This document shows, one piece after another, positions 7,767 through 16,454 of a stretch of DNA of 64,000 nucleotides. Every line of letters begins with the position of its first letter. Position 1 is the stretch's first letter. The position numbers and the translations under genes are program-made. Origin of the DNA: Methyloversatilis thermotolerans (GTDB lineage: Bacteria; Pseudomonadota; Gammaproteobacteria; Burkholderiales; Rhodocyclaceae); NCBI RefSeq assembly GCF_000372885.1, contig NZ_KB889967.1:2290655-2354654 (forward strand). The letters run 5' to 3'. Below the pieces are notes generated by a model, which had not been told where the DNA came from, did no database searches, and was given only the letters and a program-made list of their open reading frames with translations.

Positions 7767-10700
7767 GTGTCCATTCACGTCGCGCTGAACCATGTCACTC
7801 ACTATCACTACGACCGGCCGATACTGCTCAGCCCTCAGGTCGTGCGGCTGCGCCCGGCGCCGCATACCCGAACGCCGGTACTGTCCTATTCCCTCAAGGT
7901 CACGCCGGCCGAGCACTTCATCAACTGGCAGCAGGACCCGCAATCGAACTATCTGGCGCGGCTCGTGTTTCCCGAGCGCACCCGGTCGCTGAAGATCGAG
8001 GTCGATCTGGTCGCCGAAATGTCGGTGATCAATCCCTTCGACTTCTTCCTTGAACCGGAAGCGGAAAAGATTCCCTTCGCCTACAACCCTGAACAGACGC
8101 ACGAACTGGCGCCTTATATGGTCAGGCTGCCGCTCGGGCGCGACAACGCGCCGCGCTTCACGCACTGGGTCGACAACGCCCGCGCGATGTGCGATGGCGG
8201 GCGCGCAAGCGTGGACTTTCTGGTTGCGCTGAACCAGCAGTTGCAGAACGACATCCGTTATCTGATCCGGCTGGAACCGGGTGTGCAGACGCCGGAGGAC
8301 ACGCTGCAGAAGGCGAGCGGTTCATGCCGCGATTCGGCATGGCTGCTGGTGCAGGTACTGCGTCACCTCGGACTGGCGGCGCGTTTCGTGTCCGGCTATC
8401 TGATACAGCTCACGCCGGACGTGAAATCGCTCGACGGTCCCAGCGGACCGGAGGCCGACTTCACCGACTTGCACGCATGGTGCGAGGTCTATCTGCCCGG
8501 CGCCGGCTGGATCGGGCTGGACCCGACGTCCGGCCTGTTCGCGGGCGAAGGCCACATCCCGCTGGCCTGCTCGCCAGCACCGTCTTCGGCCGCGCCTGTC
8601 AGCGGTTTCGCCGAGAAGTGTGAGGTCGAGTTCGCGCATCACATGAAGGTCGAGCGGGTATGGGAAGCCCCTCGCGTGACCAAGCCCTATTCGGACGAAC
8701 AGTGGTCGCGTATAGAACATCTGGGCCATCGCATCGACGTGGATCTGAAGCGTCACGATGTGCGGCTCACCATGGGCGGCGAACCGACCTTCGTGTCGGT
8801 CGATGACCGCGATGGTGCGGAATGGAATACCACGGCGGACTCGCCACCCGATCGCCCGTCCAAGCGCCTGCTCGGCGCATCGCTGCTGTCGCGGCTGAAG
8901 GCGCGCTACGCGCCCGGCGGCCTGCTGCACTATGGCCAGGGCAAGTGGTACCCCGGAGAGCAGTTGCCGCGCTGGTCGCTCACCCTGTTCTGGCGCCGGG
9001 ACGGCGAGCCGATGTGGACCGACCCCGGTCTGTTCGCCGATGAATCGGTCGACTACGCGCTGACAGAAGCGGATGCCGCGCGTTTCCTGGAGCAACTGTC
9101 CTCACGGCTCGGCATCGACGCAAAGCACGTTTTCCCGGCCTATGAGGACGTGTGGTACTACCTGTGGCGCGAGCGCCGCCTGCCGGTGAATGTCGATCCT
9201 TTCGATGCGCGGCTGGATGATCCGCTGGAACGCGAACGCGTTCGCCGCGTGTTCGACCAGGGACTGGATGCCGTGATCGGCCATGTCCTGCCGCTGGCGC
9301 GCACTGCGGATGGCAGCGCCTGGCAGAGCGGGCCGTGGTTCCTGCGGGCCGAACGCTGTTACCTGGTACCTGGCGATTCACCTCTGGGCTACCGTCTGCC
9401 TATCGATTCCCAGCCGTGGACCGCGGCCACCGACTACCCCTGGGTGCATGCACCGGACCCGATGGCACCGCAAGGACCTCTGTCGCCCTGGCGGGATATC
9501 GCCACCCGCATGCAGACGCCGCTGGCCGACCTGACCGCCGATCGCGCGCGGCGCCTCGGCTATGCGCCAGAAGGCCCGGGCAGCCACCCGGGCGATGCCG
9601 CGCGCGGCGACCGGCAACCGGGCCCGTTCGAATCGGCCGCATGGATCACGCGCACGGCCCTGTGTACCCAGGTCAGACATGGCGTGATGTACATCTTCAT
9701 GCCGCCGCTGTCCTCGCTCGAACATTACCTGGAACTGGTGACCGCCATCGAGGCGACCGCCGCCGATTGCGGCCACCCGGTGATACTCGAGGGCTACGAG
9801 CCTCCGCGCGATGCACGCGTCGAGGTGCTGCGCATCACGCCGGACCCGGGTGTGCTGGAAGTGAACATCCAGCCCTACCACTCCTGGGACGAAATGGTGG
9901 CGGGCACCACCTTCCTGTATGAGGCCGCACACGAAACCCGGCTCAGTACCGAGAAGTTCATGCTGGATGGCCGCCACTCGGGAACCGGCGGCGGCAACCA
10001 CTTCGTCCTTGGCGGCGCCACTGTGGCCGATTCGCCCTTCCTGCGCCGACCCGACCTGCTGCGCAGCCTGATCAGCTACTGGCACAACCATCCGGCTCTG
10101 TCCTACCTGTTCTCCGGACTGTTCATCGGACCGACCAGCCAGGCACCACGCATCGACGAGGCCCGCAACGATGCGGTGTACGAGATCGAGATCGCTTTCG
10201 GCGAGATACAGCGACGAACCCGGGACATGGGTTACACGCCCCCCTGGCTGATCGACCGCATCCTGCGCAACCTGCTGGTCGATTCCACCGGCAACACGCA
10301 TCGCACCGAGTTCTGCATCGACAAGTTGTTCTCGCCCGACGGTCCGACCGGACGTCTCGGCCTGCTGGAGATGCGCGCCTTCGAAATGCCGCCGCACGCG
10401 CGCATGAGCCTCACCCAGCAATTGCTTCTGCGCGCACTGATCGCCCGTTTCTGGCAACAGCCCTACGCGCCGCGCCGACTGAAGCGCTGGGGCACCGAAC
10501 TGCATGATCGCTTCATGCTGCCCTACTTCGTATGGGACGATCTGCGCGATGTGGTCGACGAATTGCGCGCTTTCGGCTATCCGATGGAACTGGACTGGTT
10601 CGCGCCGCATTTCGAGTTCCGCTTCCCGAAGATGGGCAGCTTCGCCGCGCGCAATGTGAATGTCGAACTGCGCAGCGCGCTCGAACCGTGGCATGTGATG

Positions 10701-11159
10701 GGCGAAGAAGGTGCGATCGCCGGAACCGTGCGCTATGTCGACTCCTCGGTCGAGCGTCTGCAGGTGAAGGTGACCGGCCTGATCGACGATCGCCATGTGC
10801 TGGCGGTGAACGGACGCCGCGTCCCGCTCGCGCCGACCGGCCGCGTCGGCGAATTCGTCGCTGGCGTGCGTTACCGCGCGTGGCAGCCGCCGACCTGCCT
10901 GCATCCGACCATCCCGCCCCACAACCCGCTGGTATTCGATCTGGTGGACAGCTGGATGCAGCGGTCCATGGGCGGCTGCCAGTATCACGTCGCTCATCCG
11001 GGCGGGCGGAATTTCGAAACCTTCCCGGTCAATGCCTACGAAGCGGAAGGACGGCGGCTGGCACGCTTTTTCGCGATGGGCCACACCCCCGGACCGGTGT
11101 CGGCGCCGCCGGAGGAACGCAACCCGAACTTCCCGTTCACGCTGGACCTGAGGCGCTGA
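7767..11159 (+). CDS. Transglutaminase-like protein with C-terminal DUF2126 domain
   Basis: A very large (1,130-residue) cytoplasmic protein. Residues 1-80 form the bacterial transglutaminase-like N-terminal domain (HYHYDRPILLSPQ), followed by a transglutaminase-like cysteine protease core with Cys187 (SGSCRDSAW), His236 (DLHAWCEVYLPG) and Asp252 (GLDPTSG) as the expected triad. From about residue 310 onward it is DUF2126 (KRHDVRLTMGGEPTFVS to the C-terminus). Such fusions usually travel with circularly permuted ATP-grasp and alpha-E proteins and have been proposed to make or process peptide-like conjugates. No such partner is present here. The start is GTG, with CGGAG six bases upstream. An NtrC-like site precedes it. 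Confidence 0.92.
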   Translation: MSIHVALNHVTHYHYDRPILLSPQVVRLRPAPHTRTPVLSYSLKVTPAEHFINWQQDPQSNYLARLVFPERTRSLKIEVDLVAEMSVINPFDFFLEPEAEKIPFAYNPEQTHELAPYMVRLPLGRDNAPRFTHWVDNARAMCDGGRASVDFLVALNQQLQNDIRYLIRLEPGVQTPEDTLQKASGSCRDSAWLLVQVLRHLGLAARFVSGYLIQLTPDVKSLDGPSGPEADFTDLHAWCEVYLPGAGWIGLDPTSGLFAGEGHIPLACSPAPSSAAPVSGFAEKCEVEFAHHMKVERVWEAPRVTKPYSDEQWSRIEHLGHRIDVDLKRHDVRLTMGGEPTFVSVDDRDGAEWNTTADSPPDRPSKRLLGASLLSRLKARYAPGGLLHYGQGKWYPGEQLPRWSLTLFWRRDGEPMWTDPGLFADESVDYALTEADAARFLEQLSSRLGIDAKHVFPAYEDVWYYLWRERRLPVNVDPFDARLDDPLERERVRRVFDQGLDAVIGHVLPLARTADGSAWQSGPWFLRAERCYLVPGDSPLGYRLPIDSQPWTAATDYPWVHAPDPMAPQGPLSPWRDIATRMQTPLADLTADRARRLGYAPEGPGSHPGDAARGDRQPGPFESAAWITRTALCTQVRHGVMYIFMPPLSSLEHYLELVTAIEATAADCGHPVILEGYEPPRDARVEVLRITPDPGVLEVNIQPYHSWDEMVAGTTFLYEAAHETRLSTEKFMLDGRHSGTGGGNHFVLGGATVADSPFLRRPDLLRSLISYWHNHPALSYLFSGLFIGPTSQAPRIDEARNDAVYEIEIAFGEIQRRTRDMGYTPPWLIDRILRNLLVDSTGNTHRTEFCIDKLFSPDGPTGRLGLLEMRAFEMPPHARMSLTQQLLLRALIARFWQQPYAPRRLKRWGTELHDRFMLPYFVWDDLRDVVDELRAFGYPMELDWFAPHFEFRFPKMGSFAARNVNVELRSALEPWHVMGEEGAIAGTVRYVDSSVERLQVKVTGLIDDRHVLAVNGRRVPLAPTGRVGEFVAGVRYRAWQPPTCLHPTIPPHNPLVFDLVDSWMQRSMGGCQYHVAHPGGRNFETFPVNAYEAEGRRLARFFAMGHTPGPVSAPPEERNPNFPFTLDLRR

Positions 11160-11233
11160 AGGCGTGGCGAGGCGGCGAGCGGGACGCCGGTCAGTACGGC
11201 ACAATGCAGGCTTCGCACGCTGAATGAGCCGTC

Positions 11234-11638
11234 TTGATTCACTGGACCCGCCAGTTGCTGTGGCGCCTGCTCGCCGCGCTGTCCGTCGCGCTCGGCGTGA
11301 TCGGCGCCTTCCTGCCGGTCATGCCCACCGTGCCCTTCCTGCTGCTGGCTGCCTGGGCGGGCGGGCACGGCTGGCCGGAGCTGGAAGCCCGACTGCTCGC
11401 GCATCCGAAATACGGCGCTTACATTCTCGACTGGCGCCGGCACGGCGCCATACCCAGGCGGGCGAAGTGGCTGGCCAGCGTGATGATGTGCAGCAGCGCG
11501 CTCATGCTGTGGTTCAGCCCGCTGCCTGCGTGGCTGCGCGGCACTGTCTGGCTCATCCTGCTGGTCGTGGCCTGCTGGATGTGGACGCGCCCTGAACCGC
11601 CGGGCGCGCCATCCTCGGATCAGGGCAGTGCCGGATAG
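11234..11638 (+). CDS. DUF454 (YbaN-like) inner-membrane protein
   Basis: A 134-residue membrane protein of the YbaN/DUF454 family. After a short basic N-terminus come hydrophobic segments around residues 10-45 (GVIGAFLPVMPTVPFLLLAA, the family signature) and 80-115. The family's function is not known. The frame is closed by a stop just upstream, so the TTG is the only available start that keeps the family N-terminus. It lies 74 bases downstream of the transglutaminase gene and could be read through from it. The 3' end overlaps the convergent reductase gene by 19 bases. Confidence 0.85.
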   Translation: MIHWTRQLLWRLLAALSVALGVIGAFLPVMPTVPFLLLAAWAGGHGWPELEARLLAHPKYGAYILDWRRHGAIPRRAKWLASVMMCSSALMLWFSPLPAWLRGTVWLILLVVACWMWTRPEPPGAPSSDQGSAG

Positions 11639-12708
11639 TCGGTGTAGCCCTCGGCGCCGCCGCCATACAGCAGTTCGGCACGCAGCGGATTGAGCGGCGC
11701 GTTCTCGCGCAGCCTGCGCACCAGATCCGGGTTGCTGATGAAGGGACGTCCAAAAGCCACCGCATCGGCAGCGCCATCGGCCACCACCTTGGTCGCGGTG
11801 GGCGCGTCATAGCCATTGTTCACGATCCAGCCCCCGGCGAAGGACTGCTTCAGCGCCGCGTAGTCGAAAGGCGTGACGAGGTCGGCCGGCGCGCGTGCGC
11901 CACCGGTCTCGCCTTCGATCATGTGCACGAAAGCCAGCCCCAGCGGCGCGAGTTCGCGTATCAGGTGGCCGTAAAGCGCCTGCGGATCGCTGTCGCGCGG
12001 CGTGTCATTGAAGGTGGTGACCGGTGACAGCCGGATGCCGGTGCGTGCGGCACCGATCGCGCCCGCCACCGACTTCATGATGTCCACCACCAGTCGGGTC
12101 CGGTTGGCGATGGAGCCACCATACGGGCCGCTGCGGTCGTTCACGCTGTCGCGCATGAACTGGTCGAGCAGATAGTTGTTCGCCGCGTGCACCTCGACCC
12201 CGTCGAATCCGGCTTCGATCGCGTTGACCGCGGCGCGGCGATAGTCTTCGATCAGGTCGGGAATCTCGTCGTCGCGCAAGGCGCGCGGCGCCGAGGTATC
12301 GACGAAACCTTCGCGGGTGAAGGTCTTGGCATTCGGCCGGTGTGCGCTGGATGACACCGGCTGCGCGCCATCGGGCAGCAGAGAGCTGTGTGAAATGCGA
12401 CCGACATGCCACAGTTGCAGCACGATGCGTCCGCCGCCGGCATGCACCGCGTCAGTCACCTTGCGCCAGCCGGCGACCTGCTCCGGCGAATGGATGCCCG
12501 GCGTATCGAGATAGCCCTGCCCCATCGGCGAAATCTGCGTCGCTTCGGCAATGATGAGGCCGGCGCTCGCGCGTTGCCGGTAGTACTCCACGGTGAGCGG
12601 TCCGGGTACATTACCGGCCTGTGCCCGGTTGCGCGTGAGCGGCGCCATGACGATGCGGTTGGCCAGAGCGATGTCGCCCAGTCGGGTCGGTTCGAACAGC
12701 GTGGTCAT
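11620..12708 (-). CDS. Old Yellow Enzyme-type alkene reductase (NemA/xenobiotic reductase family)
   Basis: FMN-dependent ene-reductase of 362 residues that would reduce activated C=C bonds (or nitro compounds) with NAD(P)H. The TIM barrel begins LFEPTRLGDIALANRIVMAPLTR and contains the OYE substrate-binding signature HAANNYLLDQF (His-x2-Asn) and the FMN-contacting GRPFISNPDL near the C-terminus. The ATG at MTTLFEP was chosen over one 24 residues upstream because it matches the family start. It lies 119 bases downstream of a quinone oxidoreductase gene on the same strand, and both are probably controlled by the divergent LysR regulator. Confidence 0.93.
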   Translation of the reverse strand: MTTLFEPTRLGDIALANRIVMAPLTRNRAQAGNVPGPLTVEYYRQRASAGLIIAEATQISPMGQGYLDTPGIHSPEQVAGWRKVTDAVHAGGGRIVLQLWHVGRISHSSLLPDGAQPVSSSAHRPNAKTFTREGFVDTSAPRALRDDEIPDLIEDYRRAAVNAIEAGFDGVEVHAANNYLLDQFMRDSVNDRSGPYGGSIANRTRLVVDIMKSVAGAIGAARTGIRLSPVTTFNDTPRDSDPQALYGHLIRELAPLGLAFVHMIEGETGGARAPADLVTPFDYAALKQSFAGGWIVNNGYDAPTATKVVADGAADAVAFGRPFISNPDLVRRLRENAPLNPLRAELLYGGGAEGYTDYPALP

Positions 12709-12827
12709 GTGATCTCCAGAAAATCGCCCGCACGGATGCGCAGGCATGTTTGTTGTATGACACGTGCGGCCGCGCCGCATGACGATCGGGCGGATGTGCC
12801 CGCGCGGTCCGCATCGAGATGATGGCG

Positions 12828-13844
12828 TCAGAAACCCTGCAGCACGATCTTTCCGCGCGCCCGGCCGCTTTCGAGCAGGGCGTGCGCACGCCTGAGGTTG
12901 GCCGCCGTAATGACGCCGAAGTGCTCGCCCAGCGTGCTGCGCAGTAGGCCGGCATCGACCATGTCGGCCACCTGATCCAGCAGGCGGCCCTGCTCGGCCA
13001 TGTCCGACGTCTGGTAGAGCGAACGGGTGAACATGAGTTCCCAGTGCAAGGACAGGCTCTTGCGCTTGAGCGCCAGCAGGTCGAGCGGCTGTGCCGGGTC
13101 GTCGATCAGTCCCAGCTTGCCCTGCGGCGCGAGCGCCTCGACCAGTTGGGCGTAATGGTGATCGGTCTGGGTCAGACTGGCGGCATGGGTGACCGATTCG
13201 AAGCCCGCCTCGCGCAGGGCCTGCGCCAGCGGCTGGCTGTGGTCGATCACCGTGTGCGCGCCAAGCTGTTCGACCCAGGCGCGGGTTTCCGGCCGCGATG
13301 CGGTGGCGATCACGGTGGTGCGGGTGAGCGCGCGTGCGAGCTGGATCATGATGGATCCCACGCCGCCAGCTGCGCCGACGACGAGCAGGCGGCCTTCGGC
13401 GTCACGCAGTTGCAGCCGGTCGAACAACAGTTCCCAGGCGGTGATGGCGGTCAGTGGCAGCGCGGCGGCCTGAGCGAAATCCAGCGTGGCCGGCATGCGG
13501 CCGACCACGCGCTCATCGACCGGTTGATACTCGGCGTTGCTGCCCTGACGGGTCAGGTCGCCGGCATACCACACGCGGTCGCCCGGCCGGAATCGCGTCA
13601 CCTGCGCCCCGACCGCCTCGACCACACCCGCTGCATCCCAACCGAGAACGCGCCCGCTGCCATCGGCTGGCGGCGCGTGAAAACGGCGCACCTTGGTGTC
13701 GACCGGATTGACCGCGACGGCCTCTACCCGCACCAGCAGGTCACGACCGGTGGCGTCGGGCACAGGCAGTTCGACGTCGATCAGACTGTTGTCATCCTCG
13801 ATCGGCAGGTTGTGGCGGAAGACGATGGCTTTCATGCGGGACAT
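12828..13844 (-). CDS. Zinc-type alcohol dehydrogenase-like / quinone oxidoreductase (MDR superfamily)
   Basis: A 338-residue NADPH-dependent medium-chain reductase. It has a GroES-like N-terminal domain (VRVEAVAVNPVDTKVRR), and a Rossmann fold with GAAGGVGSIMIQLAR near residues 153-167. It lacks the structural-zinc Cys cluster of true alcohol dehydrogenases, as expected for quinone oxidoreductase-like members. A second ATG three codons downstream (MKAIVF) is the more common family N-terminus and may be the true start. It diverges from a LysR gene across a 92-base region with an operator-like palindrome. Confidence 0.9.
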   Translation of the reverse strand: MSRMKAIVFRHNLPIEDDNSLIDVELPVPDATGRDLLVRVEAVAVNPVDTKVRRFHAPPADGSGRVLGWDAAGVVEAVGAQVTRFRPGDRVWYAGDLTRQGSNAEYQPVDERVVGRMPATLDFAQAAALPLTAITAWELLFDRLQLRDAEGRLLVVGAAGGVGSIMIQLARALTRTTVIATASRPETRAWVEQLGAHTVIDHSQPLAQALREAGFESVTHAASLTQTDHHYAQLVEALAPQGKLGLIDDPAQPLDLLALKRKSLSLHWELMFTRSLYQTSDMAEQGRLLDQVADMVDAGLLRSTLGEHFGVITAANLRRAHALLESGRARGKIVLQGF

Positions 13845-13869
13845 CCCAGGGCATTTGGATGGATGGCAT

Positions 13870-13879
13870 GGTACGTACC
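13870..13879. promoter_or_regulatory. Operator-like palindrome between the quinone oxidoreductase and LysR genes
   Basis: Perfect 10-base palindrome GGTACGTACC, with a partial copy (GGTACGG) starting 31 bases further on, about three helical turns away. Between them is GATAAT at 13892-13897, a plausible -10 element for the LysR gene. Placement fits autoregulation and control of the divergent gene by the LysR protein; this is inferred from position only. Confidence 0.4.
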
Positions 13880-13936
13880 TGGGGCTCGATTGATAATTCC
13901 GGTACGGTTCACATCATCTTCAAACATGGATTGAAA

Positions 13937-14848
13937 ATGAATCCGCTGGATCTCACCCTGTCGCAACTGCAGCTATTCGTGCGGATCGCCGACGCCGGCT
14001 CGCTCAGCGCAGCCGCCCGCCAGTTGCAGCTGACGCCCGCTGCCGCCAGTGCCGGACTCAAGCGGATCGAGTCCGCGTTCGGGACGCGGCTGGTCGAGCG
14101 CTCGACACGCTCCATGCGCCTCACGCCGGAGGGCGAGGTGCTGCTCGAGCATGCGCGACGCGCGCTGGGGGACATGGATGACGCCCGTGCATTGATCGGC
14201 GCAAGCGGCGAGGTGCTGAGTGGCGATGTCCATGTCGCCGCACCGTCCGATCTTGGGCGGGGTCTGGTGTCGAGCCTGCTGGACCGCTTCATCGAACAAC
14301 ATCCTGAACTGCGTCTGACGCTCTATGTGTCGGACACGCTGCAGGATCTTGTGCGCGAGCGGGTCGATCTGGCGATACGCTACGGCGACTTGCCGGATTC
14401 GTCGCTGGTGGCGCGCCGCCTGCATCTGACGCCGCGCGCGCTGGTCGCCTCGCCCGACTACATCGCGCGTCATGGCGTGCCGGCGCATCCATCGGAACTG
14501 GCGCATCACAACTGCCTGGCGCTCTATCGCAGCGGGCGACCCCACCTGTCGTGGTCATTCTCGCGCGACGGCGAAGACCTGACCGTGCGGGTACAGGGCA
14601 ACCGGCTGGCCTACGACGGCGCTCTGGTTCGGCAATGGGCGCTGCAGGGACTGGGCATCGCCACCAAGGCAAGACTGGACATCCTGCAGGACATCGCGGC
14701 AGGTCGGCTGATCGAACTGCTGCCCGACTGGCGCGGCGAACTGTTTCCGCTGCACGCCATGCTGCCCGCCGGCCGCCACATGCCGCTGCGCGTGCGACGG
14801 CTGCTCGACTTCCTCGGCGAACAGTTCGCGCGGCTGGAATCCACCTGA
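13937..14848 (+). CDS. LysR-family transcriptional regulator
   Basis: A 303-residue LysR-type regulator. The winged helix-turn-helix occupies residues 1-65 (LSQLQLFVRIADAGSLSAAARQL, then TPAAASAGLKRIESAFG), followed by the periplasmic-binding-like effector domain. It belongs to the group resembling regulators of quinone/aldehyde reductases (for example YhaJ/DsdC-like members); the effector is unknown. The ATG at MNPLDLTLSQ was chosen over an upstream one because it gives the standard LysR N-terminus. It is divergent from the quinone oxidoreductase and probably activates it and the downstream OYE reductase in response to an electrophile. Confidence 0.92.
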   Translation: MNPLDLTLSQLQLFVRIADAGSLSAAARQLQLTPAAASAGLKRIESAFGTRLVERSTRSMRLTPEGEVLLEHARRALGDMDDARALIGASGEVLSGDVHVAAPSDLGRGLVSSLLDRFIEQHPELRLTLYVSDTLQDLVRERVDLAIRYGDLPDSSLVARRLHLTPRALVASPDYIARHGVPAHPSELAHHNCLALYRSGRPHLSWSFSRDGEDLTVRVQGNRLAYDGALVRQWALQGLGIATKARLDILQDIAAGRLIELLPDWRGELFPLHAMLPAGRHMPLRVRRLLDFLGEQFARLEST

Positions 14849-14897
14849 AACCGCCGCGCACAGCGGTCCGCGTAGCGGCGCGCGCGCCCGCCATGGA

Positions 14898-14932
14898 GGG
14901 TCAAGGACGCTTGGGGCGGCCCGGCGCGTCCT
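14898..14932. repeat. 35-base direct repeat, copy 1
   Basis: Exact copy of the 35-base unit starting GGGTCAAGGACGCTTGGGGC and ending GGCGCGTCCT, 80 bases before the second copy. Inside it AGGACGC and GCGTCCT form an inverted repeat able to make a hairpin. It lies in a convergent intergenic space after the LysR gene. Confidence 0.9.
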
Positions 14933-14977
14933 GATGCAAGCCCCCCCGGTCGGGCTGCGCCCGCCCTCCCCCCGTGG

Positions 14978-15012
14978 GGGTCAAGGACGCTTGGGGCGGC
15001 CCGGCGCGTCCT
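14978..15012. repeat. 35-base direct repeat, copy 2, overlapping the 3' end of the DUF3253 gene
   Basis: Identical to copy 1. Here the unit supplies the last 11 codons and stop of the DUF3253 gene on the minus strand. The spacer between copies is C/G-rich (runs of seven C and the hairpin CCCCC-CGT-GGGGG). The whole 115-base block resembles short intergenic repeats that I associate with several betaproteobacteria. Confidence 0.9.
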
Positions 15013-15289
15013 TGAGCCTCACCCGTATCGGACCAAGCCAGTCGGCGTCGGGATCGAGCGGGTGACCACGCTGTGTAATGACTACGAGGCCTTCGCGAGC
15101 GAGGCGGCGGGCAAGGTCCTTTACTGCAGGCATGAGTGGTCGCCAATCGGCCGCGCAGGCACGCGCGACTTCGGACGGACAGATGGAAGCACCGCCTGAG
15201 CGCGCGGCCAGCAGCGCGAGCAGCGCGGTGCGCAATTGCTCGATCAGCGCGCCATCGGACGGGCCGGATCGCTGCACCACTCGCTCCAC
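14981..15289 (-). CDS. DUF3253 family protein
   Basis: A 102-residue protein with the DUF3253 core: a winged-helix-like region with LLALLAARSGGASICPSEV, then DWRPLMPAVKDLARRLAREG and a TQRGHPLDPDADWLGPIRVRL end. The function of the family is not established; the fold prediction suggests a small wHTH protein. The start overlaps the end of the sulfurtransferase gene by 46 bases, so it belongs to that operon; GTG codons four and five residues in are alternative starts. The final residues (KDAPGRPKRP) are encoded by an intergenic repeat and are probably not ancestral. Confidence 0.8.
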   Translation of the reverse strand: MERVVQRSGPSDGALIEQLRTALLALLAARSGGASICPSEVARACAADWRPLMPAVKDLARRLAREGLVVITQRGHPLDPDADWLGPIRVRLKDAPGRPKRP

Positions 15290-16080
15290 GATCCGGGGTA
15301 GAGCCGGGCGCCGTGCAGGCCCGCCACTTCGAGCGCCAGCAGATTATGGCAAGCGGTTACGCCGCTGCCGCACTGCATGACCAGGGTGGCAGGATCGCGG
15401 CCGCCTATCAGTTCGCGCCATTCGGCGCGCAACACGTCGGCCGGCTTGAAGCGGCCGTCTTCCCCCAGATTGAGCTTGAAGAAGCGGTTCAGCGCACCAG
15501 GAATGTGGCCGCCGACCGGATCCAGCGTTTCGTTCTCGCCGCGGAAACGATCCGGCGCGCGCGCATCGACCAGCAGGCGGTCACCGCCCTCAAGGTTGGC
15601 CCGCACCGCATCAGCATCGAAAACAGGTTCGATCGCGGCGAGAGGATAGGTCGCGGGCGGCAATGTGTGCACCGTCGTGTCGATGGCGCCGCCGGCGGCA
15701 ATCCACGCCTGCAGCCCGCCGTCCAGCACCGACACATCGCGATGTCCGACCCAGCGCAACATCCACCACAGGCGCGCGGCATACATGCCGCCCGCATCGT
15801 CATATGCGACCACGCGATGCCGGGGGGTGATGCCACGTTCGCCGAGCAGGCGGACGAAACCCTCGGGGGACGGCAGCGGATGGCGCCCGTTGCGCCCCGT
15901 CTTGTCGCCGGACAGATCGCGGTCCAGGTGCATGAACAGCGCGCCCGGAACATGTCCCTGCTTCCAGGCGTCCTCGCCGGCATCGGTCAGACGCAGATCG
16001 TGGCGGCAGTCAACGATGACCCGCTGCGGGTCGGAAAATGTCGCCTTCAGCTCGGCCGCCGATATCAGCGCCGATGTCAC
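15244..16080 (-). CDS. sseA: Sulfurtransferase with two rhodanese domains (3-mercaptopyruvate/thiosulfate sulfurtransferase)
   Basis: A 278-residue tandem rhodanese protein. The N-terminal domain (VIVDCRHDLRLTD to about 135) is the inactive one, and the C-terminal domain carries the active-site loop CGSGVTA with Cys237, the loop form typical of mercaptopyruvate sulfurtransferases rather than thiosulfate-specific rhodaneses. It would move sulfane sulfur from 3-mercaptopyruvate to thiols or cyanide in the cytoplasm. Its ATG overlaps the stop of the upstream gene by four bases (ATGA), and its 3' end overlaps the DUF3253 gene. Confidence 0.9.
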   Translation of the reverse strand: MTSALISAAELKATFSDPQRVIVDCRHDLRLTDAGEDAWKQGHVPGALFMHLDRDLSGDKTGRNGRHPLPSPEGFVRLLGERGITPRHRVVAYDDAGGMYAARLWWMLRWVGHRDVSVLDGGLQAWIAAGGAIDTTVHTLPPATYPLAAIEPVFDADAVRANLEGGDRLLVDARAPDRFRGENETLDPVGGHIPGALNRFFKLNLGEDGRFKPADVLRAEWRELIGGRDPATLVMQCGSGVTACHNLLALEVAGLHGARLYPGSWSEWCSDPARPMAR

Positions 16081-16430
16081 GGCGACTCCTCCAGCCAGGC
16101 GCGCGCGATCACCTCATCGTCGAACACGCTCACCTCGGCATCGACGAACACCTGCGACAGCCATGCTGTCATCGCAACCCAGGGGCTGCCCGCAAGGACC
16201 GCGATGCGTCCGAAGTCGTGACTGTGGGCGCGCGCGAAACGCAGTTCTTCCAGCGCCATGTCCAGCGTGAAATCGGTCATCTGGCGCAGATCGATGAGCA
16301 GGTTCACCACCCCTTCGAACTTGATGCGGTAATTGACCAGTTCCTCGAATTCCTTGTAGTCGGCCACCGTGAATTCGCCGAACGCGGTCACGGTCACGAG
16401 CCGGCCACCATGGTCGGTGGTAATCATCAT
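16077..16430 (-). CDS. SpoIIAA-like (STAS/SEC14-type) small protein
   Basis: A 117-residue soluble protein that looks like the SpoIIAA-like/STAS alpha-beta fold: an initial beta hairpin (RLVTVTAFGEFTVADYKEF), a beta strand VVNLLIDLRQM and a helical segment. Ligand and partner are unknown; family members are proposed to bind lipids or regulate anti-sigma systems. A strong AGGAGG precedes two adjacent ATG codons; the second (three bases later) has the better spacing. It lies between eamA and the sulfurtransferase in a tight operon. Confidence 0.75.
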   Translation of the reverse strand: MMITTDHGGRLVTVTAFGEFTVADYKEFEELVNYRIKFEGVVNLLIDLRQMTDFTLDMALEELRFARAHSHDFGRIAVLAGSPWVAMTAWLSQVFVDAEVSVFDDEVIARAWLEESP

Positions 16431-16454
16431 TCGCCTCCTGTGTTGATATCCGGA

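Noticed and set aside
9378-11204. 608-residue minus-strand frame
   Set aside because: Antisense to the DUF2126 domain; composition is typical of a shadow frame and it has no ribosome-binding site or motif.
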